Assembly (NCBI GenBank): GCA_036011265.1
Contig: DASCNB010000204.1
Span: forward strand, 1-21,738
Length of the DNA: 21,738 nucleotides
Source of the DNA: CAJXCL01 sp036011265
GTDB lineage: Bacteria; Nitrospinota; Nitrospinia; CAJXCL01
Direction of reading: 5' to 3'
In this document: positions 21,715 to 21,738 of the stretch, piece by piece
How positions within the stretch are numbered: position 1 is the first letter of the stretch
How the letters are laid out: each line of letters starts with the position of its first letter
Translations under genes and position numbers: made by a program
Notes under the pieces: generated by a model
What the model was told of the DNA's origin: nothing
Database searches by the model: none
What the model saw: the letters and a program-made list of their open reading frames with translations, nothing else

Positions 21715-21738
21715 AAATAATTCCCTATAAAAAAGTTT

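Overview
The window comes from a Gram-negative-type bacterium with moderately AT-rich DNA and the standard genetic code: TGA ends several intact genes. The resident genes suggest an anaerobic or subsurface lineage with alternative haem synthesis (AhbD/NirJ-like radical SAM), a nickel-pincer cofactor protein (LarC), a methylcitrate/propionate operon (prpD, prpB, prpC) and threonine synthase. I cannot name the phylum. RAYT transposases with a DnaA-like C-terminal domain, GxxExxY proteins and YhbQ-type GIY-YIG proteins are common in Nitrospirota, Omnitrophota, Desulfobacterota and similar metagenomic lineages, but that is only a guide.

Layout. 27-2222 (minus): AhbD/NirJ-like radical SAM protein followed by an ABC-2 type ATPase. 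2223-2641: large copy of a dispersed structured repeat (copy A). 2642-5213 (plus): Na+-dependent NSS/SNF transporter and larC. 5214-5940: no intact gene; two AT-rich palindromes in a degenerate tandem repeat, then the decayed 3' end of a RAYT transposase. 5941-13366 (plus): a two-gene secreted module, a 468-aa Cys-containing exported protein and a 2000-aa RHS/YD-repeat protein with its own Sec signal and a hydrophobic plus disordered C-terminal domain. 13398-13980: the 5' part of a RAYT, broken by a stop codon, running into what looks like the tail of a second larC. 14110-14717: Phd/YefM-ParE toxin-antitoxin pair with palindromic operator candidates. 14735-15184: small exported protein. 15191-15294: repeat copy B. 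15314-19197 (plus): prpD, a GxxExxY nuclease-like gene, prpB and prpC. 19205-20338 (minus): threonine synthase, convergent with prpC. 20403-20690: another palindrome family and repeat copy C. 20723-20796: tRNA-Gln(CUG). 20797-21242: an inverted-repeat element carrying a GIY-YIG gene. 21283-21714 (minus): exported TPR protein.

What stands out. First, one 55-nt core occurs three times, identical in two copies and with two changes in the third. It lies inside a larger set of hairpins, one of which shows a compensatory base-pair change. Second, three unrelated small nuclease families (HUH/Y1 RAYT, PD-(D/E)XK-like GxxExxY, GIY-YIG) each sit within their own palindromic repeats. For the GIY-YIG gene the repeat itself appears to supply the ribosome-binding site and start codon. 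Third, the RHS module lies between a RAYT 3' end on its left and a RAYT 5' end on its right, an inside-out order that simple insertion into one RAYT would not give.
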